Source: Nonomuraea turcica (GTDB lineage Bacteria > Actinomycetota > Actinomycetes > Streptosporangiales > Streptosporangiaceae). From it: 64,000 nucleotides of DNA. The stretch spans positions 1 through 64,000 of the forward strand of contig NZ_JAUZQF010000003.1 of the NCBI RefSeq assembly GCF_030718205.1, in the 5' to 3' direction. Shown here one piece after another: positions 41,753 to 51,689 of this stretch. The position numbers and the translations under genes were made by a program. The stretch's first letter is position 1. Each line of letters opens with the position of its first letter. Below the pieces are notes generated by a model that saw only the letters and a list, made by a program, of their open reading frames with translations, ran no database searches and was not told the DNA's origin.

Positions 41753-42462
41753 TGTGCCGCCACGCGGCCTGGCTCGGCGCGCCGAGACCCGCCGCCACGC
41801 TGATCCACGAGCCCGAGCACGGCCTGCACTCTCAGTCGTACGCGCCCCGCCGGCAGCGGCACGGCACGGTCAACGCCGACGGCTTCGGCATGGGCTGGTA
41901 CGACCCGGACCGCCCCGAACCCGTCCGTTACCGCCGTTCGATCCCGATCTGGGCGGACGCCAACCTGCCCGCGCTCGCGCAGGTGGCCCGCTCCGGCTGC
42001 CTGCTGGCGGCCGTCCGCTGCGCCACCTCCGGCATGCCGGTCGAGGAGAGCGCCACCGCGCCCTTCACCGACGGGCCGTGGCTGCTCAGCCACAACGGCC
42101 GCGTCGCGCGGGAGGCGGTCAGGGACCTCGCCGACGCCGCCGAGAGCGCCTGCGACTCCGCCTGGCTCGCCGCCGCCGTGTTCCAGCGGCTGCGTACCGG
42201 GCTCGACCTCGGCCAGTCCCTCGCCGAGGTCGTCGTGAAAGCCGGGGCGAGGGACCCCGGCGCCCGCTTGAACCTGCTCGCCTGCGATGGCGGGTCGCTC
42301 GCCGCGACCGTCTGGGGCGACACCCTCTTCGTCCGCCCTTTAGAGGACGGCGTTCTCGTGGCGAGCGAGCCGCTTGACGACCTGCCTGGATGGCAGGCCG
42401 TGCCGGAGCGGAGCCTGCTGCTCGCCACCGCCGCCGACGGCGTACGCGTCCAGCCCTTGTGA
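41752..42462 (+). CDS. egtC: ergothioneine biosynthesis amidohydrolase EgtC
   Basis: A 236-residue class II glutamine-amidotransferase-like (Ntn) hydrolase that removes the gamma-glutamyl group from the sulfoxide intermediate. Cys2, exposed after removal of the first residue (VCRHAAW), is the nucleophile; DGFGMGWYD, AAVRCATSG and LLSHNGRV build the active site. GTG 41752 overlaps the egtB stop. Position and motifs leave little doubt. Confidence 0.92.
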   Translation: MCRHAAWLGAPRPAATLIHEPEHGLHSQSYAPRRQRHGTVNADGFGMGWYDPDRPEPVRYRRSIPIWADANLPALAQVARSGCLLAAVRCATSGMPVEESATAPFTDGPWLLSHNGRVAREAVRDLADAAESACDSAWLAAAVFQRLRTGLDLGQSLAEVVVKAGARDPGARLNLLACDGGSLAATVWGDTLFVRPLEDGVLVASEPLDDLPGWQAVPERSLLLATAADGVRVQPL

Positions 42463-42477
42463 CTACTGGGAGATCTT

Positions 42478-43458
42478 GTGCCTATCAGCCAGTCCACCGT
42501 GCGGTTGATCAACCATCTTGACCGCGACTACCTGCGCAACGCCCTCGAACACGACGTCAGAACCGGCCTGACCGCGACCCCCAAATGGCTGCCGCCCAAG
42601 TGGTTCTACGACGAGGTGGGCAGTGACCTGTTCTCCCAGATCACCCGGTTGCCGGAGTACTACCCGACCCGACGCGAGCTGGCCATCCTCCGGGCGCGGG
42701 CGGGCGAGCTCGCGGCGGCCAGCGGCGCGGACACGCTGGTCGAGCTGGGGTCGGGGACCAGCGAGAAGACCGTCCTGTTGCTCGACGCCCTCACCGCGGC
42801 CGGGACGCTGCGCGGTTACACGCCGGTGGACGTGGACGCGGTCACGTTGCGGTCGGCGGCGCACCGGCTGGCAGAGCGCTACCCCGGGCTCGCCGTGCAG
42901 GCCGTGTGCGCCGACTTCGAACGGCATCTGCGCCTGCTGCCACGTACGGGGCGGCGTATGGTGGCCTTCCTGGGTGGCACCATCGGGAATCTGGATCCCG
43001 CCGCCCGCGAGGTCTTCCTGAAGGAACTGCACGACAGTCTCAGCCCCGGTGACACCTTCCTGCTCGGGGCCGACCTGGTGAAGGACCGGGGACGGCTGGT
43101 CGCCGCCTACGACGACACGGCCGGCGTGACGGCCGCCTTCAACCGCAACGTGCTGCACGTGATCAACCGGGAGCTGGACGCCAGCTTCGACCCGGACGCC
43201 TTCGAGCACGTCGCCCTGTACGACGAGCGCAACGACTGGATCGAGATGCGGCTGCGTGCCTCCAGGGCCATGCGGGTGCGGCTCGGCGGGCTCGGGCTGG
43301 CCGTGGACTTCGCCGAAGGGGAGGAGACGCGTACCGAGATCAGCGCCAAGTTCCGGCCGGACGGCCTGCGCCGCGAGCTGGCGGCGGCGGGGTTCGCGGT
43401 GCGCCGCTGGTACACCGACCCTGCCGGCGACTTCGCCCTCCTCCTGGCCGAGGCGTGA
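42478..43458 (+). CDS. egtD: L-histidine N-alpha-methyltransferase EgtD
   Basis: A 326-residue SAM enzyme that trimethylates histidine to hercynine, the first step of ergothioneine synthesis. [20 protein letters not shown] and [12 protein letters not shown] bind histidine; [16 protein letters not shown] is the SAM site; [14 protein letters not shown] follows. GTG 42478 lies behind GGGAG. The stop overlaps the egtE GTG. Confidence 0.94.
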   Translation: MPISQSTVRLINHLDRDYLRNALEHDVRTGLTATPKWLPPKWFYDEVGSDLFSQITRLPEYYPTRRELAILRARAGELAAASGADTLVELGSGTSEKTVLLLDALTAAGTLRGYTPVDVDAVTLRSAAHRLAERYPGLAVQAVCADFERHLRLLPRTGRRMVAFLGGTIGNLDPAAREVFLKELHDSLSPGDTFLLGADLVKDRGRLVAAYDDTAGVTAAFNRNVLHVINRELDASFDPDAFEHVALYDERNDWIEMRLRASRAMRVRLGGLGLAVDFAEGEETRTEISAKFRPDGLRRELAAAGFAVRRWYTDPAGDFALLLAEA

Positions 43459-44714
43459 CCCGGGAAGAGGCCACAGCGGGCTGGGAGACGGCGGAGACCG
43501 TCGCGAAGGCGTGGCGGGCGGCGCGATCCGTCGTGCCGCCGGGGCTTCTGGACGCGGCCGGGTGCAACGTGCCCAGCGACCGCACGTTCGACGCCGTGGT
43601 CGCGCACCTGCGGCTGGAGCGCGAGCGCGGCGGCTACGCGGCCGAGCCGGACCTCACCCCGGCGCGGTCGGCGCTGGCCGCCCTGGTCGAGGCGGAGCCC
43701 GCCGACGTCGCGTTCGCGGAGAGCGGGACGGCGGCGATGGCGGCGCTGCTCGGCGGCTGGCGGCTGCCCCCGGGCAGCCGCGTCGGCTTCGCCCGTACGG
43801 AGTACGGCAGCACGCTGATGCTGCTGCGCCGCCTGGCCGCGGAACGCGGATGGAAGCTCGTCGAGCTGCCCGTGGACGACGACTCCCGCATCGACCTGGA
43901 CGGGCTGCGGTCGGTGCTTGCCGCGGGGCTGGACCTGGTCAGCGTGGTGCACGTCGCCTCGCACCGGGGCGTCGTGCAGCCTGCCGCGGAGATCGGCGCC
44001 CTGTGCCGGGCCGCCGGGGTGCCGCTGGTGCTGGACGTCTGCCAGTCGCTCGGCCAGGTGCACGCCGGCGGCGTGGGCGCGACCGTCTATGTGGGCACCT
44101 CCCGCAAGTGGCTGGCCGGGCCACGCGGGGTCGGATTCCTCATCGTGCCCGGCCTCACAGCGGAGATGGACGCCGCCGTCCCGACGCTCGGCGGCCACGT
44201 GTGGGCGGCGGGCACGCGGGCGCGTCGTGCGCTCCCGGATGAGCCGTCGCCGCCCGTGGGCGCGGCCGGGAGCGAGCCGCCGCCCCTGGGCGTGGCCGGG
44301 GACGAGCCGTCGCCGCGGCCCGGCGCGATCCGCTACGAGGGCGCGGAGGGCGGGATCGCGGCGCGGATCGCGCTCGGCGTGGCGGTCCAGGAACACCAGG
44401 CCCTCGGCCCGGCCGCCGTCCACGCCCACCTGGCGGGCCTCGGGGGCATGGCACGGCGCGTTCTCGACGGCGCCGGCGGGTGGCGGGTGGTCGAACCGCT
44501 CGACGAGCCCTCCGCCCTCGTCACCCTCAAGCCGCCACAGGGCGGGTCGGCCGATGACGTCAGGTCGCGGGCGGCCCGGGCGGGCCTGCTCGTGGGCGCC
44601 GCCCCCGTCGCTCGGGCTCCCCTGGATCTGCGCGAGCCCGTGCTGCGCGTGTCCCCGCCCCCGGGCACTCCCGCGGAAACGCTTCAGGCACTCGCCCGCC
44701 TCCTGGAGAGCTGA
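43455..44714 (+). CDS. egtE: ergothioneine C-S lyase EgtE
   Basis: A 419-residue PLP enzyme that cleaves hercynylcysteine sulfoxide to ergothioneine. PLP lysine is Lys218 in [24 protein letters not shown] and [10 protein letters not shown] hold the cofactor. Residues about 262-289 carry an added repeat ([15 protein letters not shown] units). Final gene of egtABCDE; a hairpin follows. Confidence 0.9.
   Translation: MTREEATAGWETAETVAKAWRAARSVVPPGLLDAAGCNVPSDRTFDAVVAHLRLERERGGYAAEPDLTPARSALAALVEAEPADVAFAESGTAAMAALLGGWRLPPGSRVGFARTEYGSTLMLLRRLAAERGWKLVELPVDDDSRIDLDGLRSVLAAGLDLVSVVHVASHRGVVQPAAEIGALCRAAGVPLVLDVCQSLGQVHAGGVGATVYVGTSRKWLAGPRGVGFLIVPGLTAEMDAAVPTLGGHVWAAGTRARRALPDEPSPPVGAAGSEPPPLGVAGDEPSPRPGAIRYEGAEGGIAARIALGVAVQEHQALGPAAVHAHLAGLGGMARRVLDGAGGWRVVEPLDEPSALVTLKPPQGGSADDVRSRAARAGLLVGAAPVARAPLDLREPVLRVSPPPGTPAETLQALARLLES
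44238..44324 (+). repeat. in-frame repeat of 30-33 bp in egtE
   Basis: Units [11 protein letters not shown] (44238-44270), [10 protein letters not shown] (44271-44300) and the partial DEPSPRPG (44301-44324) follow one another. The insert extends a surface loop of EgtE after the PLP lysine region. Confidence 0.8.
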
Positions 44715-44728
44715 CCACGGTGCCGTCA

Positions 44729-44761
44729 CGCGGCGCCGGCCAGGGCGCTCGGCCGGCCGCG
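44729..44761 (+). terminator. hairpin after the egt operon
   Basis: GCCGGCC (44735-44741) pairs with GGCCGGC (44751-44757) across a 9-base loop, and the flanking CGCG bases extend the stem with a small bulge. It lies 20 bases after the egtE stop. The rest of the gap to 44962 should hold the promoter of the next gene; I see no clear -35/-10 pair. Confidence 0.6.
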
Positions 44762-44962
44762 TGGCAGGTCCTCGCAAAATCTGTCCCATGCGCGAGCCCG
44801 ATCTTCACCATGGGTTGCCGACGGTCGGGCATGTGACCCCGGCATACGCGATGAGCAGGCATAACGTCCCCGTGACCGGTACACGCCATGGGGCATATGT
44901 TGGTTACATCGGCTCGTTCTCGCGTGCGGTCGCCTACTCACCAGAGCCGATGCGAGGCATCG

Positions 44963-47317
44963 ATGACCAATGCCACAGTGCGCGCCTCGGCGCACACGTA
45001 CACCGACGGACTACCTGCCGAGCTGACCAGTTTCATCGGGCGCCGGCACGAAGTGGCGATGGTCAAACGCCTGATGGCCGACGCCCGCATGGTGACCCTC
45101 ACCGGGCCCGGCGGCGTCGGCAAGACCCGGCTGGCCCTGCGCGTCGCCGCCGACCTGCGACGGGCCTTCCCCGACGGGGTCTGGCTGGTAGAACTCGGCG
45201 AGCTCGACCACCCCGCGTTGCTGCCTCAGGCCGTGGTCGCCGCGCTGAAGATCCAGGATCACTCCGCCCGCCCGCCCATCCAGGTGCTCACGGATCGTCT
45301 GCGCGAGCAGCGGGTGCTGGTCCTCCTGGACAGTTGTGAACACGTACTCAACGAGTCCGCAATGCTGGCTCAGACGCTGCTGACCTCCGCCCCAGAGCTG
45401 CGCATCCTGGCCACCAGCCGCCAGTTGCTGGGCATCGCCAGCGAGCACGTTTTCGCAGTGCCGACGCTGCCAGGCCCCGACTCCGAGCACGGCGAGCCGC
45501 ATCCCATATCCGACGCGGCCCGGCTCTTCGCCGAGCGGGCCGAGGCCGTCGTGCCCGGTTTCACCGTCACGAACGAGAACCGGGACATCGTCGAGCGGAT
45601 CTGCCGCCGCCTGGACGGCCTGCCGCTCGCCATCGAACTCGCCGCCGTACGGCTGCGCGCGCTCTCGGTCCACCAACTGCTCGAGCGGCTGGACGATCGC
45701 TTCCGGCTGATCACCACGAGATCGACGGTCACTGCGCCGCGCCACCGGACGCTGCGCGCCTTGATCGACTGGAGCTACGACCTGTGCACCGAGCACGAGC
45801 GCCTGCTGTGGGCACGCATCTCGGTGTTCCGCGGCACGTTGGATCTGGAGGCGGCCGAAGCGGTCTGTGCCGGGGACGGCATCGCCCGTGACGAGATCGT
45901 CGACCTTGTGGGCGGCCTGACGGAGAAGTCCGTCCTGATCAGGGAGGAGCATCCCTCGGGAGTGCGATACCGGCTGCTGGACACCATCCGGCAGTACGGG
46001 AAGGAGCGGCTGATCGCCTCCGGGCAGGACCAGGAGCTGAAACGCCGCTATCGCGACTACTACCGGGAGCTGTCGCGCGACGCGCGGGCGCAGCTTTTCG
46101 GCCCCGCGCAGATCAAACTGCTGAACCGGCTGCGGGTCGAGCATTCCAACCTGCGCATGGCCCTGGAATACTGCCATGCCGAGCACGCCGGGCTCTGCAT
46201 CGACATGGCCAGCGACCTCCTCTACCACTGGATCTCCAGCAGCCACCTGGGTGAAGGACGCGACTGGCTCGAGCGGGGACTCGCGGACACCGCCGGCCTG
46301 TGCGAGGTCAGGGCTCGGGCGTTGTGGGCATGTGGCCGGCTCGCCATCATCCAGGGTGATCTGGCCTCGGCGGTCGAGCGGCTCGCCGAGAGCAGAGAGC
46401 TCGGCGAGCGACTCGGACTCGAACCGGTCCTCGGCTACGTCGCCCAGTACTCGGGCATGATCGCGATGGAGGAGGGAGACACCGCCTCGGCTGTCAGCTC
46501 CTTCCAGGAAGCGCTGGACCGTCATCGCGCCGTCACGGACCCGGAGGGCGAGGTCCAGGCGTTGACCTGGCTCACCTTCGCGTACTCCGTCCTCGGCGAC
46601 TCGGAACACGCCGTCGCCGCCGCCGAGGCGGCTATCGCCGTCTGCGACGCCCATGGCGAGAGCTGGCACAAGTCGTACGCGATGACGGCGCTCGGCGTCG
46701 AGTTCTGGCGCCAGGGCGACACGCACCGCGCGACGGCCCTGCAACAGCAGAGCCTGCGCTTCTTCCACGCAGTGGACGACTCGGTCGGGGTCGGGGGCAA
46801 CATCGAGGTGCTGGCCTGGATCGCCGCCTCGGAAAGGGACTTCACGCGGGCCGGCGAACTGCTGGGCATCCTGCGCAACATCTGGGAGCCGATCGGCGTG
46901 CCACTCCTGGGCATCGGCCACCTCATCCGCTACCACGACGAATGCGAGGCCCGTACGCGTCGCGCCCTGGGCGAGCAGGCCTTCCAAGCCGCCATCGAGC
47001 GGGGTACCAGGCTCTCCCGTGAGCAGGCGGTCGCCTACGCCCTCATGGAGGAGGCGCCGTCCGGCGGCCGGTCCGGCGAGACCGGCGGGCACTCGGCCCT
47101 CACCCGACGGGAGATGGAGATCGCCCGCCTCATCGCGCAGGGGATGAGCAACAAGGAGATCGCGGCGACGCTGGTGATCGCTCAGCGCACCGCCGAGGGC
47201 CACACCCAGCACATCCTGCGCAAACTCGGCTTCACCTCCAGGGCCCAGATCGCCGGCTGGGTCGCCGAGCAGGCCCGCCTCTCCGGAGAGGAACCTCCCG
47301 GCGGAGCACGAGCATGA
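44963..47317 (+). CDS. STAND ATPase regulator with LuxR HTH
   Basis: A 784-residue NB-ARC-type regulator. The P-loop GPGGVGKT is at residues 48-55, Walker B at VLVLLDSCEH, sensor at ILATSR, and GLPLAIELAAVRL is the NB-ARC GLPL motif. A winged-helix and TPR-like sensor region follows, and the last 65 residues are a LuxR HTH (LTRREMEIARLIAQGMSNKEIAATL). It starts with ATG 44963. The next gene is a paralogue without HTH, coupled by ATGA, so the two may form a complex. The ligand is unknown. Confidence 0.87.
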   Translation: MTNATVRASAHTYTDGLPAELTSFIGRRHEVAMVKRLMADARMVTLTGPGGVGKTRLALRVAADLRRAFPDGVWLVELGELDHPALLPQAVVAALKIQDHSARPPIQVLTDRLREQRVLVLLDSCEHVLNESAMLAQTLLTSAPELRILATSRQLLGIASEHVFAVPTLPGPDSEHGEPHPISDAARLFAERAEAVVPGFTVTNENRDIVERICRRLDGLPLAIELAAVRLRALSVHQLLERLDDRFRLITTRSTVTAPRHRTLRALIDWSYDLCTEHERLLWARISVFRGTLDLEAAEAVCAGDGIARDEIVDLVGGLTEKSVLIREEHPSGVRYRLLDTIRQYGKERLIASGQDQELKRRYRDYYRELSRDARAQLFGPAQIKLLNRLRVEHSNLRMALEYCHAEHAGLCIDMASDLLYHWISSSHLGEGRDWLERGLADTAGLCEVRARALWACGRLAIIQGDLASAVERLAESRELGERLGLEPVLGYVAQYSGMIAMEEGDTASAVSSFQEALDRHRAVTDPEGEVQALTWLTFAYSVLGDSEHAVAAAEAAIAVCDAHGESWHKSYAMTALGVEFWRQGDTHRATALQQQSLRFFHAVDDSVGVGGNIEVLAWIAASERDFTRAGELLGILRNIWEPIGVPLLGIGHLIRYHDECEARTRRALGEQAFQAAIERGTRLSREQAVAYALMEEAPSGGRSGETGGHSALTRREMEIARLIAQGMSNKEIAATLVIAQRTAEGHTQHILRKLGFTSRAQIAGWVAEQARLSGEEPPGGARA

Positions 47318-49419
47318 CTGCCCACGACACGATCCGGGACGTCCCGGCCGCCGAACAGCCGGCGGCGGACTGGTCACAGCCCGACACCTCTGCTTTCGTC
47401 GGACGAAGGCATGAGATCTCCGAAGTCAGGCGGATCCTGCCCAAGACCCGCCTGCTGACCCTGACCGGCGCGGGTGGTGTCGGCAAGACGCGGCTGGCGC
47501 GACGTGTCAGCGAGCTCGCGCGGCAGAAGTACCGGGACGGGGTTCGGCTGGTGGAGCTGGCCACCATCGACGACGAGGACCTGCTGGCCTCGGCCGTGGC
47601 CGCCGCGCTGGGAGTCCGTGACACCGGACCGGACGTCGTGGCTCAGCTGGTGGAGCGTCTGGCCGACAAACGGGTGCTGCTGGTGCTGGACAACTGCGAG
47701 CATCTGCTGGATGCGTGCGCTCGCCTGGTGCAGCGGCTCCTGCGCGACACTCCGTGGCTGCGGATCCTGGCCACCAGCCGGCAGTCACTCGGGGTCTACG
47801 GGGAGCGAGTGCTGTGTGTGCCGTCGCTCTCCGTACCCGAGCCCGGCGACACCACGCGCGACATCGCCCGGCGAGACGCCGTGCGCCTCTTCGCGGAGCG
47901 GGCGGCGACCATCCGGCCGGGTTTCGCCGTCGACGCGGCCAACGCCCGGGCGGTCGCCCGGCTGGCTCGGCGCCTCGACGGGATTCCGCTGGCCATCGAG
48001 TTGGCGGCGGTACGGCTACGCACGGCATCGGTGGAGGATCTGGCGAATGAGCTCGACAAGTGCCTGGACCTACCGGCCGAGACCGGCCCCGGCACCCTGG
48101 CACGCCACCAGACCCTGCGGAAGACCATGGACTGGAGCTTCGGGTTGTGCTCGTCCGGTGAGCGGCGACTGTGGGAGCGGCTGTCGATGTTCCCGGGGGG
48201 CGTGGACCTGGAGACCGCCGAAACCGTCTGCCCCGGGCAGGGGCTGGCACGCGAGGACGTGCTGGATCTCATGGCCGGCCTGGTGGACAAGTCCATCCTC
48301 TGCACAGCGGAGCAGCACGACGGCGGAGTCCGCTACCGCATGCTGGAGCCCATCCGTGCGTACGGTCGCGAGCGGCTGCCCTCCACGGACGCGCAGGCGT
48401 TGCGTGCGCGCTACATCGACCACTACCGCCGGCTGACCGGGCGCGTGCGCGTGGACCGGATGGAGCCCGGCCAGATCGACCACCACCGGACGCTGAACGC
48501 GGAGCTCCCCAACGTGCGGGTCGCCCTGGACCTCTGCTTCGACAGGCCCGGTGACGCGCCCGCCGGGTTGGAGATCGCCTCCGCGCTCTGGGCCCACTGG
48601 CTCCTCGCCGGCGCGCTCAGCGAAGGACGGCACTGGCTGAAACGCGGTCTCGCGCTCGTGTCACGACCGAACGCCACCCGGGCGATGGGCCTGTGGGCCA
48701 GCGGGCTGTTCGCCCTCTACCAGGGCGATCCGGCGGCCGGAGCCGACCTGCGGGAGTGCCTGGCACTCGCGCGGCAGTCGAGGGACGAGGCGGTGCTCGC
48801 GTTCGCCACCCAGATGTCCGGCATCGCGGCGCTGGCCGAGGGCGACCCCCAGGGCGGGCTCGCGCTCGTGGAGGAGGCTCTCACCCGTCACCGTGCGAGA
48901 GACGACGTCCACGCCGTGGGGGTCACGCTCTACTTCGCCACGCTCTTCGCCGCCCACCTGAGCCCGGACCGTGCCGCCGCCTACGGTGAGGAACTGGTGA
49001 CGATGTGCGAACAGCGGGACGCGGCGCTCTTCCGCGCGTACGCCTTGTACGCGCTCGGCATCGCCCGCTGGGAACAGGGCGACTGGCGCCGGGCCGAGGC
49101 CAAGATGCGGGAGGTGACCGCCTTCTGGAGCGCCGTCGACGACCGATGGGGTCTCCTCCAGTGCCTGGAGGTGCTGGCCTGGACCGCTGGGGCTCGCGGG
49201 CGGCACGAGCGCGCCGCCTGGCTGCTGGGCGCCGCCCACGACCTGTGGCGGGCGGTCACCGCCTCTCCGTCGCGGCCGCGGTTCCAGGTGAAGTCACACC
49301 AGGAGTGCGTCGAGCGGGCACGGCGCGCACTGGGGGCCCAGGCGTACACGGCGGCCTTCCGGAAAGGTGCGAGGCTCAGGCTGTCCCGGGCGGTCGCCTA
49401 CGCACTGGAAGAGCCATGA
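47314..49419 (+). CDS. STAND ATPase paralogue lacking the LuxR HTH
   Basis: A 701-residue paralogue of the preceding regulator: P-loop GAGGVGKT (52-59), VLLVLDNCEHLLD, ILATSRQSLGVYGERVL, GIPLAIELAAVRL, then a helical sensor region. It ends at RLSRAVAYALEEP, exactly where the upstream protein continues into its HTH (LSREQAVAYALMEEAP), so the DNA-binding domain is cleanly absent. ATGA overlap suggests 1:1 synthesis. It may titrate or co-assemble with its neighbour. Confidence 0.83.
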   Translation: MTAHDTIRDVPAAEQPAADWSQPDTSAFVGRRHEISEVRRILPKTRLLTLTGAGGVGKTRLARRVSELARQKYRDGVRLVELATIDDEDLLASAVAAALGVRDTGPDVVAQLVERLADKRVLLVLDNCEHLLDACARLVQRLLRDTPWLRILATSRQSLGVYGERVLCVPSLSVPEPGDTTRDIARRDAVRLFAERAATIRPGFAVDAANARAVARLARRLDGIPLAIELAAVRLRTASVEDLANELDKCLDLPAETGPGTLARHQTLRKTMDWSFGLCSSGERRLWERLSMFPGGVDLETAETVCPGQGLAREDVLDLMAGLVDKSILCTAEQHDGGVRYRMLEPIRAYGRERLPSTDAQALRARYIDHYRRLTGRVRVDRMEPGQIDHHRTLNAELPNVRVALDLCFDRPGDAPAGLEIASALWAHWLLAGALSEGRHWLKRGLALVSRPNATRAMGLWASGLFALYQGDPAAGADLRECLALARQSRDEAVLAFATQMSGIAALAEGDPQGGLALVEEALTRHRARDDVHAVGVTLYFATLFAAHLSPDRAAAYGEELVTMCEQRDAALFRAYALYALGIARWEQGDWRRAEAKMREVTAFWSAVDDRWGLLQCLEVLAWTAGARGRHERAAWLLGAAHDLWRAVTASPSRPRFQVKSHQECVERARRALGAQAYTAAFRKGARLRLSRAVAYALEEP

Positions 49420-49454
49420 CGAGCACCCGGCAGGGTTAGAGGAGGTCCTCGGCC

Positions 49455-50912
49455 TCAGGAGTAGAGCCGCTCAGGATCGATCAGCATGACGGCGCCGTTC
49501 TCCGCCGCGCGTAGATCCGCTGTGAACCCGGCAGCGCTGTAGCAGGCCAGGCGGGTAGATCGCATGTCATACCCACGGGCCGCGAGAAGGTCGCGGACGC
49601 GACGGAGCCGCTCGACATGCCCTTCGCACATGACGTCTCCCCATTTGACCTCTCCCAAGGACAGCACCCGGCGAGGCCCCCCGTCCGGCTCTGCCAGGAC
49701 CACGACGTCGATCTCGTGGCTGGTCCGGCGTTCGGGATCGTTGACTACCCCGTGACCGATCTCTGCGGGAACGTCGCCGAAGGTCTCGGCTCCGGCGAAG
49801 TCCGCGGCCCATGTACGGCAGACCTCTTCGAAATGCGGCCCCACCACTCCGCTCAGGAACCGGTCACGGCTGCGCTTCCAGACCTGCTCGGCCCGCCTGC
49901 GTTCGAGTTCCCGCCACGCCGGGCGCATCACCGAGTGGTAGAAGCTGATCAGCGGTTCTGTGATCCGGTAGAGAGGGCGGGCCGCACGCAACATGTCAGG
50001 GGATTTGGCGAGCAGCCCGGCGTCTTCGAGCACGGCGAGTGGGTGACTGATCTCCGTGGCCTTGCGGCCTATGTAGTTGGCGATGCCACCGCGCGAGGCG
50101 TTCCCCTCCGCCACCGCCGCCAAGACGGAGTGGTAGAGAGCGGGATCGCGCAGGTCCGGCTCCTCTGCGAGGAGATAGCGCGCCTCTCGGAAGAGCGGGC
50201 GGGCGGGATTCAGCACCGCGCGCTTGACCCAGTCGTCGAAGTCGGCGAGCGACCGCGGAACGTCGTCGCGAACGTATTCGCGGCGGTAAGCAGGTGTTCC
50301 GCCCACCACGGCGTGCGTCAGCAGGGCTAGTCGCGGATCGCTGATCTGCCAGAACTCGGCGGCCAGCCGGTAATCGAGCGTGGGCACGACCAGTTCCAGA
50401 CCGGCTCTGCCGCGCAATGGCGCGTTCCCTGCCAGCAGCCCGCCCATGAAAGTGAGGGCGGAGCCGCACAGGATCAGGCGGATCGGCGATCCACCCTTGC
50501 GCCGCCGCAGGTCCAGGGCTGCCTGGAGGACGGACGGCAGCTCGGGCGAGACCTTCACCAGGTAAGGGAATTCGTCGATCACCACAGGAAGCGGTGACGA
50601 CGTATCCAGGTCGAGGATCGCCTCGATAATCGCACGCCAGGAGGTGAAGTGGAGCGGTGCGGGGCTGCCGAGCCGGGCGGCCAGCAACTCGCCGATCATG
50701 TGGAAGTGCTCGGCGGGAAGTGCCTCGGTGCCTTCGATATAGATCCCTCCAGCGGCGTCGCAGATGGATCCGAGGAGAAGCGTCTTGCCCTGGCGTCGCC
50801 TCCCCGACACCACGCCGAGTGTCGGACATGGGGAGTCGTCGTTGATGAAGTCGACCAGTTCGGCCCACTCCACCTCGCGATCGAAGATCTCGGAAGGCTT
50901 GGTGATGTCCAC
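49455..50912 (-). CDS. archaeal-type AAA ATPase with DUF234 nuclease-like domain
   Basis: A 485-residue ATPase: Walker A GRRRQGKT (37-44), Walker B VVIDEFPYL (about 110), sensor LILCGSALTFM, then a winged helix (GGIANYIGRKATEISHPLAVLEDAGLL) and a C-terminal PD-(D/E)xK-like segment (HEIDVVVL then LSLGEVKWG). The family is widespread in archaea and scattered in bacteria, of unknown role, sometimes near mobile or defence genes. ATG 50912 lies in an A/T-rich gap. No partner gene is visible. Confidence 0.82.
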   Translation of the reverse strand: MDITKPSEIFDREVEWAELVDFINDDSPCPTLGVVSGRRRQGKTLLLGSICDAAGGIYIEGTEALPAEHFHMIGELLAARLGSPAPLHFTSWRAIIEAILDLDTSSPLPVVIDEFPYLVKVSPELPSVLQAALDLRRRKGGSPIRLILCGSALTFMGGLLAGNAPLRGRAGLELVVPTLDYRLAAEFWQISDPRLALLTHAVVGGTPAYRREYVRDDVPRSLADFDDWVKRAVLNPARPLFREARYLLAEEPDLRDPALYHSVLAAVAEGNASRGGIANYIGRKATEISHPLAVLEDAGLLAKSPDMLRAARPLYRITEPLISFYHSVMRPAWRELERRRAEQVWKRSRDRFLSGVVGPHFEEVCRTWAADFAGAETFGDVPAEIGHGVVNDPERRTSHEIDVVVLAEPDGGPRRVLSLGEVKWGDVMCEGHVERLRRVRDLLAARGYDMRSTRLACYSAAGFTADLRAAENGAVMLIDPERLYS

Positions 50913-51146
50913 TCCAGCAATATAGAAGTATGATTATTATAAATCTAGTTCAACATGCGACTATAACTCGCCTTGATCTTGGGCGACGAAGGCGTCGCTG
51001 CCGTTGTCAGTCATCTGCAAGAGCTTGCAACCAGATTGCCAGTGCCATCGGAGATCGTCTTGCCTGTGCTGCTCATCGCTGTGCGTACCCCCAGCGTCAC
51101 TGTGGCACTTTCAGCCAGCGTCATCGCAAGAAACACGAGGTGAGAA

Positions 51147-51686
51147 ATGGCCACGACGACGATCAGCGCGTCCACGCTCAACGGGCGCCACCACAAGAGC
51201 GCGCTCACGATCTTCATGGTCATCGTGGTGGCCCACTGGGCCGAGCACGTGACTCAGGCCGTGCAGGTCTATGCCTGGGGCTGGCCGTTAAGCGAGGCCC
51301 GGGGCGTGCTCGGCATGCCCTTCCCCTGGCTGGTGACCTCGGAGTGGATGCACTACGGGTACGCGCTGCTCATGCTCGTGGGCCTCATCATGCTGCGCAA
51401 GGGCTTCACCGGCAGGTCGCGTACATGGTGGAACATCTCTCTCGGCATCCAGGTGTGGCACCACCTGGAGCATCTGCTGCTGCTCGTGCAGAAGCTCAGC
51501 GGCGTCTACCTGGCGGGCCGTCCGGTCCCGACGAGCGTTCTGCAGCTGGTCCTGCCCAGGATGGAGCTGCACCTCTTCTACAACGCCCTCGTCTTCGCGC
51601 CCATGGTGGTGGCGATGCTCCTCCACCGCCACCCCACCCCCGCTGAGCGGTCGGGCGCCTCCTGCACCTGCGCGATCGCACACTAG
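51147..51686 (+). CDS. small histidine-rich integral membrane protein
   Basis: A 179-residue protein with four or five membrane helices. Histidines recur at helix ends: AHWAEHVTQ, SEWMHYG, VWHHLEHLLLL, ELHLFYN, a pattern seen in di-iron or haem membrane proteins, though no family is recognised. GTGAGAA precedes ATG 51147. The gap 50913-51146 includes an A/T-rich promoter-like stretch at 50915-50965. It is followed 3 bases later by another membrane protein gene. Confidence 0.72.
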   Translation: MATTTISASTLNGRHHKSALTIFMVIVVAHWAEHVTQAVQVYAWGWPLSEARGVLGMPFPWLVTSEWMHYGYALLMLVGLIMLRKGFTGRSRTWWNISLGIQVWHHLEHLLLLVQKLSGVYLAGRPVPTSVLQLVLPRMELHLFYNALVFAPMVVAMLLHRHPTPAERSGASCTCAIAH

Positions 51687-51689
51687 GTC

